Assembly: GCF_006540005.1 (NCBI RefSeq)
Contig: NZ_BJOC01000022.1
Span: 58,050-122,049 of the forward strand
Length of the DNA stretch: 64,000 nt
Direction of reading: 5' to 3'
DNA from: Halomonas halmophila
GTDB taxonomy: Bacteria; Pseudomonadota; Gammaproteobacteria; Pseudomonadales; Halomonadaceae
In this document: positions 1-9,606 of the stretch, one piece after another
Position numbering within the stretch: position 1 is the first letter of the stretch
Layout of the letters: each line of letters starts with the position of its first letter
The notes under the pieces: model-generated
The model's input: only the letters and a program-made list of their open reading frames with translations
Told to the model about the DNA's origin: nothing
Database searches by the model: none
Translations under genes and position numbers: made by a program

Positions 1-50
1 TCAATCGCGTCAGCCAGCAGATCCTCGATCGCGTCGCCGCGCGTCTCCAC
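1..50 (-). CDS. Possible start of a gene running off the window
   Basis: On the minus strand, just after the DUF2789 stop, a GTG at 50-48 opens a frame reading METRGDAIEDLLADAI to the window edge without a stop. The acidic, helix-like composition looks coding. A G-run lies about ten bases upstream, which is a weak ribosome site. Too little is visible to assign a family, and the call rests on frame openness and tight spacing alone. Confidence 0.3.
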   Translation of the reverse strand, partial: METRGDAIEDLLADAI

Positions 51-70
51 GCTGGAGAGTGACCCCCGCG

Positions 71-310
71 TCAGCCGCTCTTGCGCAGCGAGGCATCCAA
101 GTGATCGACCACCTCGGCCCAGTCCGCGTCGGTTTCCAGTGCCTCGCGCAGCAGCTCCGACTGCCCCTCGTTCCAGCAGGGCGCATCGGGCAGGGCGACG
201 TCCTCGGGAATCGGCGCGTGATGGTCGATGAAGCGTTTGATGGAGTCGGGGTCCGACGCCAGGCCAAGCTGATCGAAGAGTTCGCTGAAGGGATGGTCAT
301 AGGCTTCCAT
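71..310 (-). CDS. DUF2789 family protein
   Basis: A 79-residue acidic soluble protein whose opening (HPFSELFDQLGLASD) and middle (FIDHHAPIPEDVALPDAPCW) match the DUF2789 family of small gammaproteobacterial proteins. The function of the family is unknown to me. There is no signal peptide or membrane segment. A strong GAGGAG ribosome site precedes the ATG at 310. It lies 67 bases downstream of ansA on the same strand and could be co-transcribed with it. Confidence 0.8.
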   Translation of the reverse strand: MEAYDHPFSELFDQLGLASDPDSIKRFIDHHAPIPEDVALPDAPCWNEGQSELLREALETDADWAEVVDHLDASLRKSG

Positions 311-377
311 GACAGGCTCCTCGTAATGCGTGTCGATGAGTGAAGACTAGACGCTGATGGGGCGGTTTGCTTCCAGC

Positions 378-1442
378 TTACACCTCGACCAGCGGTGCGC
401 TGCGCTCCCCGACCAAAGGGGTCAGGAAGCGTCGGCGTCGTTCGGCGTCGTCCAGCGGTTGGGCGAGAAGGTGTACCAGCTTGGTCACGGCGGCTTCCGG
501 GGTCATGTCATCGCCGGACAGCACGCCGGCGTCGACCAGCCCCTGGCCGGCGGCGTAGTGGCCCAGGCTGATGCCACCCTGAGGGCACTGGCTGATCGCT
601 GCCAGCAGCTTGCCTTCCCCGCTGGCTCGGGCCAGGACGCCCAGAATGGCCGGGTCTTCCGGTACGTTGCCGCCGCCCCAGACTTCCAGCAGGGCTCCCC
701 GGACGCGGTCGTCGAGCAGCCAGGCTTCCAGCTGCCAGGCGCTGATGCCGGGCCAGAGGGCGACCCGGGGCACGCCACCGGCACTCAGGCTGCCATAGTC
801 CGGCAGCTCGAAACGTGGCGCGCCGCGCTGATGATCGGTCAAGCCGCGTCCGGGGTAGATGATGGCCTGGTTGTCGATAAAGGCGCCCAGAGGCGGGTGG
901 TTGGGGCTGGTGAAGGCGTCCGCATGCCGGGTCTGCCACTTGCGGCTGCGCACGCCGCGCAGCAATTGACCGTTGAAGCAGAGCGCGACTTCCGCGAGAT
1001 CGGGCCGGATGGCAAAGCGCATGGCTGTCTCGATATTGCCCAGGGCGTCGCTGCCTTCACGCTCCAGCGGGTCCATGGCACCACTGATGATGACCGGGCA
1101 GTGGATGCCCTGCAGCTGGTAGGCGAGGCTGGAGGCGGTCCAGGCCAGGGTGTCGGTGCCATGCAGGATGAGCACGCCCTGATACGCCGAATAGTGAGCG
1201 GCGATGAGGTGGCCTAGGCGTTGCCAGTCGGCCGGTGTGGCGGCGCTGGAGTCGATAGCCGGCTCGGTCTGCATCCAGGTGAAGTCGGGCAGGGCGTCAC
1301 GCCTGGCGGCTGGCAGGGCCTGCAGCGCCCGGCGCAGCCGGCCCTCGAAGTCCGGCCCCGGCACCAGGCCCGATTCGCTCTCCATCATGCCGAGCGTGCC
1401 GCCCGTGTAGATGACCAGTAGTGAGGATGTGGTGGCTGACAT
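378..1442 (-). CDS. ansA: Type I (cytoplasmic) L-asparaginase
   Basis: A 354-residue asparaginase that hydrolyses L-asparagine to aspartate and ammonia. The N-terminal YTGGT motif (residues 12-16) carries the likely nucleophilic Thr13, and HGTDTLA (94-100) carries the second Thr-Asp pair (Thr96, Asp97). No signal peptide is present, which points to the cytoplasmic AnsA type. Length is slightly above E. coli AnsA (about 338). AAGGAG precedes the ATG. The gene follows an MFS carrier by 29 bases, so the two may form one unit. Whether that carrier moves a substrate related to asparagine is not known. Confidence 0.88.
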   Translation of the reverse strand: MSATTSSLLVIYTGGTLGMMESESGLVPGPDFEGRLRRALQALPAARRDALPDFTWMQTEPAIDSSAATPADWQRLGHLIAAHYSAYQGVLILHGTDTLAWTASSLAYQLQGIHCPVIISGAMDPLEREGSDALGNIETAMRFAIRPDLAEVALCFNGQLLRGVRSRKWQTRHADAFTSPNHPPLGAFIDNQAIIYPGRGLTDHQRGAPRFELPDYGSLSAGGVPRVALWPGISAWQLEAWLLDDRVRGALLEVWGGGNVPEDPAILGVLARASGEGKLLAAISQCPQGGISLGHYAAGQGLVDAGVLSGDDMTPEAAVTKLVHLLAQPLDDAERRRRFLTPLVGERSAPLVEV

Positions 1443-1471
1443 CTCGGCTCCTTGGGATCTTGTCGCGGCGC

Positions 1472-2689
1472 TCAGTGGTAGATGCGCGTGAACAGGCGGC
1501 CCTGTTCATCGGTGTCCAGCCGGCGTTGTCGCCCGGCGAGCATGGCGAAGCCGGCGGCCAGGGCGGCGATAGCGAGCAATACTAGATTGATGGTCATCAG
1601 GCTCAGGTCATACTCCCGCATCAGGCCAACGGCCAGCGGTCCCAGGGCCGCCAGGCTATAGCCGCCGCCCTGGGCCAGCCCGGAGAGCCGGCCGGCCAGG
1701 CGCGAGTCGGCGGTGCGCAGCACGATCAGCGTCAGCGCCATGCTGAAGCTGCCGCCCTGACCGAGCCCCAGCAGCGCCACGCCGGCCCAGCGCCATTCGA
1801 TGGGGCCCACCAATAGCACACTCAAGCCAGTCGCGACCATCGACAGCATCAGCAGCAGTGCCGGTCGCTGATCACGCCCCAGCCGTGCCAGCCAGGGGGC
1901 GGCCAGCGCCGATACCAGCTGGACCATCACCGAGGCGGCCATCATCCAGCCGGCCCGGGCATCGTCATAGCCACGAGCGATGAGCAGGCTGGGCAGCCAG
2001 CCGAAGACGATATAGGCCAGCGAGGACTGCAACCCCATCAGGATCATGACCTGCCAGGCCAGCGGCTGATGCAGCAGCGCCCGGATGCTGCCGCCGCTGG
2101 CGTGCTGGATCGCGGGGCTGGTCGGCTGCGGCATCAGCGTCAGCCAGGCGACCAGGGCCGTGATCGCCAGTGCCGCCCAGGCCACCAGGGCCAGCGGCCA
2201 GCTGTGCAGGGCATCAGCCAGGGGGATGCTGAGGCCGGCGCCCAGCGCGCCGCCGAGACACAACGCCATGGTGTAGACGCCGGTCATCAAATCCGCGGCA
2301 GCGGGAAGCTCACGCTTCACCAGGGCGGGCAGCAGGCTGCCCGCCACGCCGATGCCGGCGCCGACCAGGAAGGTCCCGGTGAACAGCCAGACGGGGCTGG
2401 CCAGCCCGCGCACCCCCAGTCCCGTGGCCAGGACCAGCAGGGCCAGGGACAGGCTGCGTTCGGCGCCCAGTCGACGCGCCAGCCAGGGTGCCAGGGGAGC
2501 AAAGAGCCCCAGGCAGAGCACGGGCAGGGTGGTTAGTGCGCCGATGCCGCCCACGCTGATGCCGGTCTGAGCTTCGATGCGCGGCAGTACGGGGGCCAGT
2601 GACGACAAGGCCGGCCTCAGGTTGAGGCCGACCAGTATCATCAGCAGCATGAACAGCGCCGGGTGGGAAGTCTGACGAGTGCCGGACAT
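1472..2689 (-). CDS. CynX/NimT-type MFS transporter
   Basis: A 405-residue, very hydrophobic protein with the spacing of 12 transmembrane helices. The first helix region, LNLRPALSSLAPVLPRI, and GIGALTTLPVLCLGLFAPLA are typical of the CynX/NimT branch of the major facilitator superfamily, which includes cyanate and 2-nitroimidazole carriers. The substrate cannot be told from sequence. It begins 6 bases after the stop of the hypothetical gene upstream and ends 29 bases before ansA, so the three are probably co-transcribed. Confidence 0.8.
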   Translation of the reverse strand: MSGTRQTSHPALFMLLMILVGLNLRPALSSLAPVLPRIEAQTGISVGGIGALTTLPVLCLGLFAPLAPWLARRLGAERSLSLALLVLATGLGVRGLASPVWLFTGTFLVGAGIGVAGSLLPALVKRELPAAADLMTGVYTMALCLGGALGAGLSIPLADALHSWPLALVAWAALAITALVAWLTLMPQPTSPAIQHASGGSIRALLHQPLAWQVMILMGLQSSLAYIVFGWLPSLLIARGYDDARAGWMMAASVMVQLVSALAAPWLARLGRDQRPALLLMLSMVATGLSVLLVGPIEWRWAGVALLGLGQGGSFSMALTLIVLRTADSRLAGRLSGLAQGGGYSLAALGPLAVGLMREYDLSLMTINLVLLAIAALAAGFAMLAGRQRRLDTDEQGRLFTRIYH

Positions 2690-2695
2690 GTGAGC

Positions 2696-3196
2696 CTATT
2701 TCATGTGCTGGCCGAGATCGCCGCGTGCCGAATCCAGCAGTGTGATGAACTGCATGTCCTCGCCACCATTGACGCGGTCGACCCTTGCCATGCTGGCCAT
2801 GCCCTGGTCGACCTTGAGGTGTTCGAAGATTTCCAGGGTGACCTTTTCTGCCGGCTGGTCGCCCGGGTTCAGTCGGCCATCCTGCAGGGTGAAGGTGTTC
2901 AGCAGGGTGGCGCGCACGCGGGTGGTACCGCCTTCGGCGAGCACGCGGCGGACGAACAGCCAACCTTCGCAGGCGAGTGCCTGGCCTTCGACGTTGCGCA
3001 GGAAGAGGGTGCGATAGCAGGCGCCCTCGCTGGCCGCTTTCTCGGCCATGCTGCGATAGGCCTCGGTCATGCGGGTGGCCGACACGCGAGACTTGTCCAG
3101 CTCGCGCACGGCGGCGCTGTGTTCGCGTTCGAGTTGTGCCTGGCGCTGGAAAGTCAGCCAGCGGTTGTAATCACTGAGCAGATTCTGAGTGTCCAT
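2696..3196 (-). CDS. Hypothetical protein, 166 aa
   Basis: I do not recognise the family. The start at 3196 (MDTQNLLSDYNRW) is chosen because AAGGAA lies just upstream. A longer in-frame extension to 3562 exists but is low-complexity and overlaps the helicase gene. The N-terminal third is helical and charged, probably coiled coil (residues 10-60). The rest has a beta-rich look with a single segment ACEGWLFVRRVLAEG. There is no signal peptide. It lies 145 bases downstream of the RhlE-type helicase and 6 bases before the MFS gene. Confidence 0.7.
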   Translation of the reverse strand: MDTQNLLSDYNRWLTFQRQAQLEREHSAAVRELDKSRVSATRMTEAYRSMAEKAASEGACYRTLFLRNVEGQALACEGWLFVRRVLAEGGTTRVRATLLNTFTLQDGRLNPGDQPAEKVTLEIFEHLKVDQGMASMARVDRVNGGEDMQFITLLDSARGDLGQHMK

Positions 3197-3341
3197 GGCG
3201 TTCCTTGCTTGCCGTTCGAGTAGGCCCGCGCAATCGCGCGGTGCCCTGGGTGCATGGTGCCAGGTCGTCGCCTGGAGTGGTGCCCGGAGGTAGTGCCTGG
3301 CGTTGCCGGCGGCGGCTCCGGGCGTGTCGGCTGTGTCAGTA

Positions 3342-4667
3342 TCAAGCCTGTTGACGTTTCTGACCACCGCGGCGACGCCGCTTGCGGCCCGGGGCCTCGC
3401 GGTTGCCGGCATCAGCGTCGCCCGAGCCCTTGGTATTGGCGGGCTTGCCACCGCTGGACTTGCCGCCACCGGGACCACCGCGTCCACGGCCACGACCGCC
3501 GCGGCCATTCTCGATGGACTCCGGCTGGGCATTGGGGTCCGGTTCGAAGCCGGGCTCGACATGCTTGACCAGATCGCGCTTGATGAGACGCTCGATGTTC
3601 TTCAGCAGCCCGTGTTCGTCGACGCAGACCAGCGACACCGCCTGGCCTTCATTGCCGGCCCGGCCAGTACGACCGATGCGATGGACATAGTCTTCGGCGA
3701 CATTAGGCAACTCGAAGTTGACCACGTGCGGCAGCTCGTCGATGTCCAGGCCGCGGGCGGCGATGTCGGTGGCCACCAGGACCTGCAGATCGCCGGCCTT
3801 GAAGGCGGTCAGCGCCTTGGTGCGTGCGGACTGGCTCTTGTTGCCATGGATCGCCATGGCGGGGATGTCGCGCTTGCCCAAGTGTTCGGCCAGGCGGTTG
3901 GCGCCATGCTTGGTGCGGGTGAAGACCAGCACCTGGAACCATCGCTGGGAGTGGATCAGGTGAGCGAGCAGGTCGCGTTTCTTCTCGCGGTCGACGCGAT
4001 ACACGGCCTGGTCGACGGTTTCGGCGGTGGTGTTGCGGCGCGCCACCTCTATCAGGGTCGGGTTGTCGAGCAGTTGGTTGGCCAGGGTCTGGATCTCGTT
4101 GGAGAAAGTGGCCGAGAACAGCAGGTTCTGGCGCTTGGCCGGCAGCAGCTTGAGCACCTTGCGGATATCGTGGATGAAGCCCATGTCGAGCATGCGGTCG
4201 GCTTCATCGAGGACCAGGATTTCCACGCCGGACAGGTCTACATGACCCTGCTGTTGCAGGTCGAGCAGCCGGCCCGGTGTGGCTACCAGGATGTCGAGTC
4301 CCGGGCGGATGGCATCCACCTGGGGTTGCTGGCCCACGCCGCCGAAGATGACGTGGGAGCTGAGCGACAGGTTCTGGCCATAGTCGCGCACGCTCTCGCC
4401 CACCTGGGCGGCGAGCTCGCGGGTTGGCGTCAGTACCAGGGCGCGCACGCCGCGCTTGGCGGGGCGCTTGCCGCCGGCCAGGCGCTGCAGCATCGGCAGG
4501 GTGAAGCCGGCGGTCTTGCCGGTGCCGGTCTGGGCGCTGGCCAGCAGGTCCTGGCCGTCGAGCACGGCCGGAATGGCCTGGCGCTGGATGGGGGTCGCTT
4601 CGGTATAGCCTTGTGCCTCGATGGCACTCAGCAGTTCAGGCCTCAGGCCCAGGTCGGAAAAACTCAT
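3342..4667 (-). CDS. rhlE: DEAD-box ATP-dependent RNA helicase, RhlE type
   Basis: A 441-residue RNA helicase. All core motifs are visible: Q motif around residues 20-30, Walker [11 protein letters not shown] (43-52), PTRELA (81-86), GG, TPGRLLD (130-136), DEAD (154-157), SAT (185-187) and [10 protein letters not shown] near 330. The last 60 residues are a disordered Gly/Arg/Lys tail ([11 protein letters not shown], then [14 protein letters not shown]), a usual RNA-binding extension of RhlE-like enzymes. Roles in ribosome assembly or mRNA decay are known for the family. GGAGA precedes the ATG. The 5' region contains an inverted repeat (4754-4783). Confidence 0.88.
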   Translation of the reverse strand: MSFSDLGLRPELLSAIEAQGYTEATPIQRQAIPAVLDGQDLLASAQTGTGKTAGFTLPMLQRLAGGKRPAKRGVRALVLTPTRELAAQVGESVRDYGQNLSLSSHVIFGGVGQQPQVDAIRPGLDILVATPGRLLDLQQQGHVDLSGVEILVLDEADRMLDMGFIHDIRKVLKLLPAKRQNLLFSATFSNEIQTLANQLLDNPTLIEVARRNTTAETVDQAVYRVDREKKRDLLAHLIHSQRWFQVLVFTRTKHGANRLAEHLGKRDIPAMAIHGNKSQSARTKALTAFKAGDLQVLVATDIAARGLDIDELPHVVNFELPNVAEDYVHRIGRTGRAGNEGQAVSLVCVDEHGLLKNIERLIKRDLVKHVEPGFEPDPNAQPESIENGRGGRGRGRGGPGGGKSSGGKPANTKGSGDADAGNREAPGRKRRRRGGQKRQQA

Positions 4668-4753
4668 GCAGTCTCCGCAGCAACGTCGCGACCCGTGCCG
4701 ATGACCTCATGCCATCGGCCAGTCCCGGATCGAGACGCAGAAAATAGGATCAG

Positions 4754-4783
4754 TCGCGGCAGGAGGGACCAGCGTTGCCGCGA
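4754..4783 (-). other. Inverted repeat between pqiC and rhlE
   Basis: Perfect 8-base arms TCGCGGCA (4754-4761) and TGCCGCGA (4776-4783) separated by 14 bases. It sits 3' of pqiC and 5' of the helicase. No T-tract follows directly, so it is either a weak pqi terminator or a structure in the helicase leader. Confidence 0.3.
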
Positions 4784-4811
4784 GGGGCGCAATTATGGCA
4801 CATCCCAGGCC

Positions 4812-5408
4812 TCAGCGCAGCTGCCGGATGTGGCCGGCGAGCTGCTCGGCAAGGCGGTCCAGGTTGGCGCCGAGTGCCTTGACCAGCGCCGGGTAGCCGT
4901 CGGCCTGCAGCGTGGTGGTCAGGCGGAAGGGCGTCAGGGCGAGCAACTCGCCGCTGGCGTCGCGCAGCTGCCAGCGGCCTTCGGCGATGGCCTGGCCATC
5001 ATGACGCCCTTGGAAACGGGTCATCTCGATGCGCAGGGCGACCGGTGTGTCCTGGCGGCGCGTAGCGTCGTCCAGCAATACCCGGGTATCCGGCAACCGG
5101 GCGGCCAGCCGGTCGCGCAGGCCGCGTTCGAGTTGCCGACCCAGCGGCTCGGCCCATTGGTGGGTCCGTGCGGCGCGCACGGTCAGCTCGTCGACCTGCA
5201 GGACGATGCCTTCGACATCCAGGTAACTGGCCAGGCGAATGGGGCGAATCACCAGCTGGTGTTCGGCCGTGGCACCGATGTCGTGCTCGCCGATGGGGGC
5301 ATCGGGGAGAGTGTACTGGCTGACCGGCGTCTGGCTGGTGGCACAGCCGCTCAGGGCGAGTGCCGCCAGCGCGGCGGTCAATAGGGTGACGAGGCCGCGT
5401 GGCTTCAT
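4812..5408 (-). CDS. pqiC: Outer-membrane lipoprotein PqiC
   Basis: A 198-residue lipoprotein of the PqiC/YmbA (ABC-type transport auxiliary) family. The signal ends in the lipobox LALSGC with Cys22, and SQYTLPDA follows, as usual for the family. In E. coli PqiC forms the outer-membrane end of the PqiABC lipid-transport bridge. The start overlaps the pqiB stop by 4 bases (ATGA), so translation is coupled. The mature part has no further membrane segment. Confidence 0.85.
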   Translation of the reverse strand: MKPRGLVTLLTAALAALALSGCATSQTPVSQYTLPDAPIGEHDIGATAEHQLVIRPIRLASYLDVEGIVLQVDELTVRAARTHQWAEPLGRQLERGLRDRLAARLPDTRVLLDDATRRQDTPVALRIEMTRFQGRHDGQAIAEGRWQLRDASGELLALTPFRLTTTLQADGYPALVKALGANLDRLAEQLAGHIRQLR

Positions 5409-7090
5409 GGCTGGCTCCTTGTGCCGGGGGCGCGCGGAATCGGGTCTTTGCTGTCCTGGGTGTCGAACAGCAGCGCGCGCGGGTCTTGACTGATCTTGCG
5501 CGCCGCGGGCTGCAGGTCGCGCATCAGTCGCTCCACCTGGTCCAGGGTGTCGGTCAGTTCACGGTAGGCCGGGGAGTCGGCGGACAGCCCCTGCAGCGTG
5601 TTCTGCAGGTCCTCGAGGGTGGCATTCAGGTTGCCCGGCAGTTCGCGAACGCCCTGATCGTTGACCAGTGAGTTGAGGCTCTCGGACAACTCGCGGACTT
5701 CCTTGAGCATGGTATTGGATGTCGCCAGGTTTTTGTCGAGGCTGGCCAGGATGGGTTCAATCTTCAGGTCGTTGAGCTTGTCGAGCAAGGCGGTGACCTG
5801 TGACTGGATCTGCGCCAGACCGGTGGAGGTCGTCGGGAAGACGTCGCGCTGGGCGAAGGTCTCGGCGGTATATTCGCCGGCACGCTGTTCGTCGATGGTC
5901 AGGTCGACGAAAAGGGCGCCGGTGAGCAGGCTACCGCTCTTCAGCGAGGCGCGCAGGCCACGGTCGAAGAGGCGGGTGAAACGCGCCTTCCATTCCTTCA
6001 GCTCGAGTTCCTGGCTGTCGATGCCGAGGCGTTGCGGCTCGATGCGAATCAGCACCGGGATGGCCAGGCGGTCGCGACCATCCGGCTGCGGGGCGGTGAA
6101 GTTCCAGGGCACGCTGGCCACGGTGCCGATACGCACGCCGCGGAATTCGACCGGAGCCCCCTTGGAGAGGCCGCGCACGGTGTTCTCGATGAGTAGCACG
6201 TATTCGAGGTATTTATCGAAGGTGCCCTGACGCGCGCTCTTCTCATCGGGGTGCAGGGTGAAGGTGGTGTCTGCTGCGACGGGTTCTCCCTGGGGCAGGT
6301 CCTCCGGCACGCCGAAGGTTACCCCGCCACCGAGCAGGGCTTCGACGGATTCCACCTGGAGGTTGACGCCCTGGGAGTCGAGGCTGAAGTCGATGCCGCT
6401 GGTCGACCAGAAGCGGGTGTTGCGCGTGATCAGCTTGTGGTACGGACTCTCGATGAAAACCCGGTGCTGCATTTGCTGGTTTTCGATGTCGAAATCGGCC
6501 TTTTCGACACGGCCCACGGGGAAACCCTGGAAGGTGATGGGGTCGCCGACGCTCAGGGCATCGCCCACCTGACTGACCAGGTTGATGCGCAGGCCTTCGG
6601 CACCGGGGGCAGCCACGGGCGGTTGTTGGCTGACGTCGAAGGTGCGGGCTTCCTCTTCGCTGGTGCCGGGTTCGAGCTGTATGTAGGCGCCCGAGAGCAC
6701 GGTACTGAGGCCACTGATGCCTTCGCGGCCGATGCGCGGCTTGACCACCCAGAAGCTGCTGTCCTCGACCAGCATGGGTTCCGCCTGGGTCTTCATGCGT
6801 GCCTTCATGACTACATGAGAGCGGTCGTCGGAAAGCGATACCGATTCGATCTGGCCGACCTCGACGTTGCGCGACTTGATCAGGGTGCTGCCGGCCTCGA
6901 TGCCATCGGCGCTGTCCATGGTCAGGGTGATCATGGGGCCCTGGCTGGCGTAGTTGTCGTAGATCAGCCAGACACCGATCAACAGCGCCACGATGGGCAC
7001 AATCCAGATCGGCGACAGCGGGGCCTGACGGGTGGCCCGGGCCCGGTGCTCGTTGTCGTCCCGATCATTGTCGGCAGGAGTGTCATTCAT
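5405..7090 (-). CDS. pqiB: PqiB, MCE-domain periplasmic tunnel protein
   Basis: A 561-residue protein with one N-terminal membrane helix (about residues 28-45, IVPIVALLIGVWLIY) and three MCE domains starting near 50, 167 and 290. Each contains the family pattern with a G-x-V/I-E/G turn, for example GSTLIKSRNVEVGQI and GDPITFQGFPVGRV. A helical C-terminal region (about 440-540) fits the needle of PqiB. The family forms stacked hexameric rings that carry lipid between inner and outer membranes. It overlaps both pqiA and pqiC by 4 bases. Confidence 0.9.
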   Translation of the reverse strand: MNDTPADNDRDDNEHRARATRQAPLSPIWIVPIVALLIGVWLIYDNYASQGPMITLTMDSADGIEAGSTLIKSRNVEVGQIESVSLSDDRSHVVMKARMKTQAEPMLVEDSSFWVVKPRIGREGISGLSTVLSGAYIQLEPGTSEEEARTFDVSQQPPVAAPGAEGLRINLVSQVGDALSVGDPITFQGFPVGRVEKADFDIENQQMQHRVFIESPYHKLITRNTRFWSTSGIDFSLDSQGVNLQVESVEALLGGGVTFGVPEDLPQGEPVAADTTFTLHPDEKSARQGTFDKYLEYVLLIENTVRGLSKGAPVEFRGVRIGTVASVPWNFTAPQPDGRDRLAIPVLIRIEPQRLGIDSQELELKEWKARFTRLFDRGLRASLKSGSLLTGALFVDLTIDEQRAGEYTAETFAQRDVFPTTSTGLAQIQSQVTALLDKLNDLKIEPILASLDKNLATSNTMLKEVRELSESLNSLVNDQGVRELPGNLNATLEDLQNTLQGLSADSPAYRELTDTLDQVERLMRDLQPAARKISQDPRALLFDTQDSKDPIPRAPGTRSQP

Positions 7091-8484
7091 CGCAGGCGTC
7101 CTCGTTTCCTTTTCGGTTCGGCAGGCTCATCCCAGATCAGCCGTGGGTCGAAGCTCATGGCGGCCAGCATGGTGATCACGACCACGGCGCCGAAGGCCAG
7201 GGCCGCGGGTCCCGGGGTGATGGACATCAGATTGCCGGCACGGATCAGGGCCACCAGGATGGCGACCACGAAGATATCGACCATCGACCAGCGGCCGATG
7301 AACTCGGTCATCCGATACAGCCGCGTCCTTGCCAGGGCGTTCATGCGATGCGCTCTCGGGGCGACCAGACACAGCCACGCCAGGGCGATCAGCTTGCCCA
7401 GCGGGACGATCACGCTGGCCACCAGAATGACCAGGGCCACGGGCCAGGATCCCATCTCGATCAGTTTGACGACGCCACCGATGATGGTCGAGGGGTCGGG
7501 CCGCCCGAAGCTCGTGGTGGTCATGATCGGATAGACATTGGCGGGTATGTACAACACCGCCGAGGCGGCGATCAAGGCCCAGGTGCGTTGCAGGCTCATG
7601 GGACGACGGTGGTGCAGGGGCTCGCTGCAACGCTGGCAGCGCCCCTTGCCGCGGTTCAGGCGATTGACCAGCCCGCAGGTGTGACAGCCGGTCAGGCCCT
7701 GAGGCGCGGCGGTCTCACCGGTGCGGCTGCCGTCGGGGGCCGAGGGCTCGCCGGCCAGGGCAAACCACAGCCAGTCGCGATCCACGGACTGACTGGTAGC
7801 CACCAGCAGTATCACGAAGACACCGAAGGCCCAGAAGCCGGAGCCGAGGTCGACCTGTGCCAGTCCGGCGATCTTGATCAGGCTGACCAGGGTGCCGACG
7901 AGAAAGACATCGGCCATCATCCAGGGCTCGAGATGCGCCAGCGAGCGGGCGATGAGCCGACTCAGGGGCAGGGGCCTGCCGGCCAGCAGCCCGATCTGCA
8001 ACAGGATGACGCCGCACAGGTAGAGAGCGGGCAGCACCAGGATGGTCAGCAGCACGGCGATGGCGACCACGGGTTCATGGTAGCCGATGAGTTGCGTGGC
8101 CGACTGGGTCAGCTCGATGTGGTTGCTGACACCCTTGACGGTAAAGCCAAGGAAGGGGTAACTGATGGCCAGCAGGAGGGTGACGAGCGAGGCCACGGCC
8201 AGGGCCATGCTGCGCTGCGCCGGGTAGCGGTGACGACGTACCTCGGCGTGACCGCAGCGCGGGCAGGTGGCCTGCTCGCCGGAGCGCAGCGGCGGCAGCG
8301 CCATGACCCAGTCACACTGGTGGCAGGCCCGCAGACGCCGCCGTGAGTGACGCGACTCCGGTGGAGACCGGTCGACAAGCGGCGCTGATCCGGGCAGCGG
8401 GATCGGCGGGGGAATCGGCCTTGGCACTAGCGCGTCACTCTCATAATGGCTGGCATGGTCAAGCAGGTGGTTGCTGTAAAGCAT
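7087..8484 (-). CDS. pqiA: PqiA, inner-membrane protein with zinc ribbons
   Basis: Inner-membrane partner of PqiB. Two copies of a module are visible: a zinc ribbon (CHQCDWVMALP with CPRCGHAE, then CHTCGLVNRL with CQRCSEPL) followed by a PqiA domain of about four helices. The frame is open up to an ATG at 8532, but that would leave only 27 bases to the divergent exchanger gene. I take the ATG at 8484, and a GTG at 8427 is also possible, because homologues begin shortly before the first ribbon. The proline-rich N-terminal extension is unusual. Start confidence is low, identity high. Confidence 0.85.
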   Translation of the reverse strand: MLYSNHLLDHASHYESDALVPRPIPPPIPLPGSAPLVDRSPPESRHSRRRLRACHQCDWVMALPPLRSGEQATCPRCGHAEVRRHRYPAQRSMALAVASLVTLLLAISYPFLGFTVKGVSNHIELTQSATQLIGYHEPVVAIAVLLTILVLPALYLCGVILLQIGLLAGRPLPLSRLIARSLAHLEPWMMADVFLVGTLVSLIKIAGLAQVDLGSGFWAFGVFVILLVATSQSVDRDWLWFALAGEPSAPDGSRTGETAAPQGLTGCHTCGLVNRLNRGKGRCQRCSEPLHHRRPMSLQRTWALIAASAVLYIPANVYPIMTTTSFGRPDPSTIIGGVVKLIEMGSWPVALVILVASVIVPLGKLIALAWLCLVAPRAHRMNALARTRLYRMTEFIGRWSMVDIFVVAILVALIRAGNLMSITPGPAALAFGAVVVITMLAAMSFDPRLIWDEPAEPKRKRGRLR

Positions 8485-8559
8485 CAGTGACAAGTGTGTC
8501 ACGTTGACGCCGAGGGAACCATAGTCAAACATACAGGCCCGAATGTGACTGGAGATACC

Positions 8560-9537
8560 ATGATGCTTCCCGTACTGGCGGTGCTAGCGGGTCTTGTGCT
8601 GTTGATGTGGAGTGCCGAGCGTTTCGTCGATGGGGCGGCCGCCACTTCTGCCCATCTGGGACTTTCGCCGCTGTTGATCGGCATGCTGGTGATCGGCTTC
8701 GGGACCTCGGCACCGGAACTGGTGGTGTCGGTCATTGCGGCCTACCAGGGTAATCCTGGGCTGGCGCTGGGCAACGCCTATGGCTCCAATATTGCCAACA
8801 TCGGCCTGATCCTCGGACTGGTGGCGCTGATCTCGCCACTGGCGGTGCATTCGAGCATGGTGCGCCGCGAGCTGCCCATTCTGGGCGGCGTGACCCTGCT
8901 GTCGGCGCTGCTGCTGCTGGGCGGTGTGGTGAGCCGTCTCGAGGGCGGGTTGCTGCTGTTGATCCTGGCGGCCTTCATGGCCTTCTCGATCCGGCAGGGG
9001 GCGAAGACGACGTCCGATGCGCTGTCCACTGACACCGAGGAGAGCCTCGCCCAGCACTCGATGACGCTGCGCGCCGGGCTGATCTGGACGGCCCTGGGGC
9101 TGGTGCTGCTGGTGGTGAGCTCGCGCCTGCTGGTGTGGGGCGCGGTGTCGATTGCCCAGAGTTTCGGCGTCAGCGACCTGATCATCGGCCTGACGGTGGT
9201 GGCGGTGGGCACGTCGCTGCCCGAGCTGGCCTCGTCGATCAGTGCCCTGCGGCGCCGCGAGCATGACCTGGTGCTTGGCAATGTGGTGGGCTCCAACCTG
9301 TTCAATACATTGGGTGTCGTGGGGCTGGCGGCGCTGATCGCGCCCATCGAGGTGGCCTCCGAGGTGCTGTTGCGCGACTGGAGCCTGATGATGGCCATGA
9401 CCCTTCTCATGAGTGTCTTCGCACTCGGCTGGCGGGGGCGCGCCGGGCGCATCAATCGGCTCGAGGGTGGTGCCTTGATGGCCATGTATCTGGTCTATAC
9501 CGGCTTCATGATCAATCTGGTGGTGCAGGGCGGCTGA
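8560..9537 (+). CDS. Calcium/sodium antiporter (CaCA family, YrbG-like)
   Basis: A 325-residue membrane protein with the two inverted Na_Ca_ex repeats of the cation/Ca2+ exchanger family. Repeat 1 contains GFGTSAPELVVS and GNAYGSNIANIGL. Repeat 2 contains AVGTSLPELASS and GNVVGSNLFNTLGV. These alpha-repeat motifs line the ion sites. Two ATGs at 8560 and 8563 follow GGAG at 8551-8554, and either could be used. The upstream frame to 8494 is not needed. Likely role: exchange of Ca2+ with Na+ or H+ across the inner membrane. It is transcribed divergently from pqiABC. Confidence 0.85.
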   Translation: MMLPVLAVLAGLVLLMWSAERFVDGAAATSAHLGLSPLLIGMLVIGFGTSAPELVVSVIAAYQGNPGLALGNAYGSNIANIGLILGLVALISPLAVHSSMVRRELPILGGVTLLSALLLLGGVVSRLEGGLLLLILAAFMAFSIRQGAKTTSDALSTDTEESLAQHSMTLRAGLIWTALGLVLLVVSSRLLVWGAVSIAQSFGVSDLIIGLTVVAVGTSLPELASSISALRRREHDLVLGNVVGSNLFNTLGVVGLAALIAPIEVASEVLLRDWSLMMAMTLLMSVFALGWRGRAGRINRLEGGALMAMYLVYTGFMINLVVQGG

Positions 9538-9580
9538 TCACTCGAGACAGGGCCAGGCTGCGACAATGCGACACGCTAGC

Positions 9581-9606
9581 CTATCATCCTGATGGCGTTA
9601 TGATAG
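9581..9606. other. Inverted repeat upstream of cydA
   Basis: Arms CTATCAT (9581-9587) and ATGATAG (9600-9606) with a 12-base spacer, about 120 bases before cydA in the only sizeable gap on this side. It contains TATGAT, which resembles a -10 box, but no matching -35 is visible. It may be a regulator site for the bd oxidase operon. No FNR/ANR box (TTGAT-N4-ATCAA) was found here. Confidence 0.3.

Noticed and set aside
3303..5384. Plus-strand open frame of 693 codons
   Set aside because: It lies antisense to the helicase and pqiC, has low-complexity Gln/Gly/Ala-rich composition and no family motif. It is a by-product of high GC at third positions.
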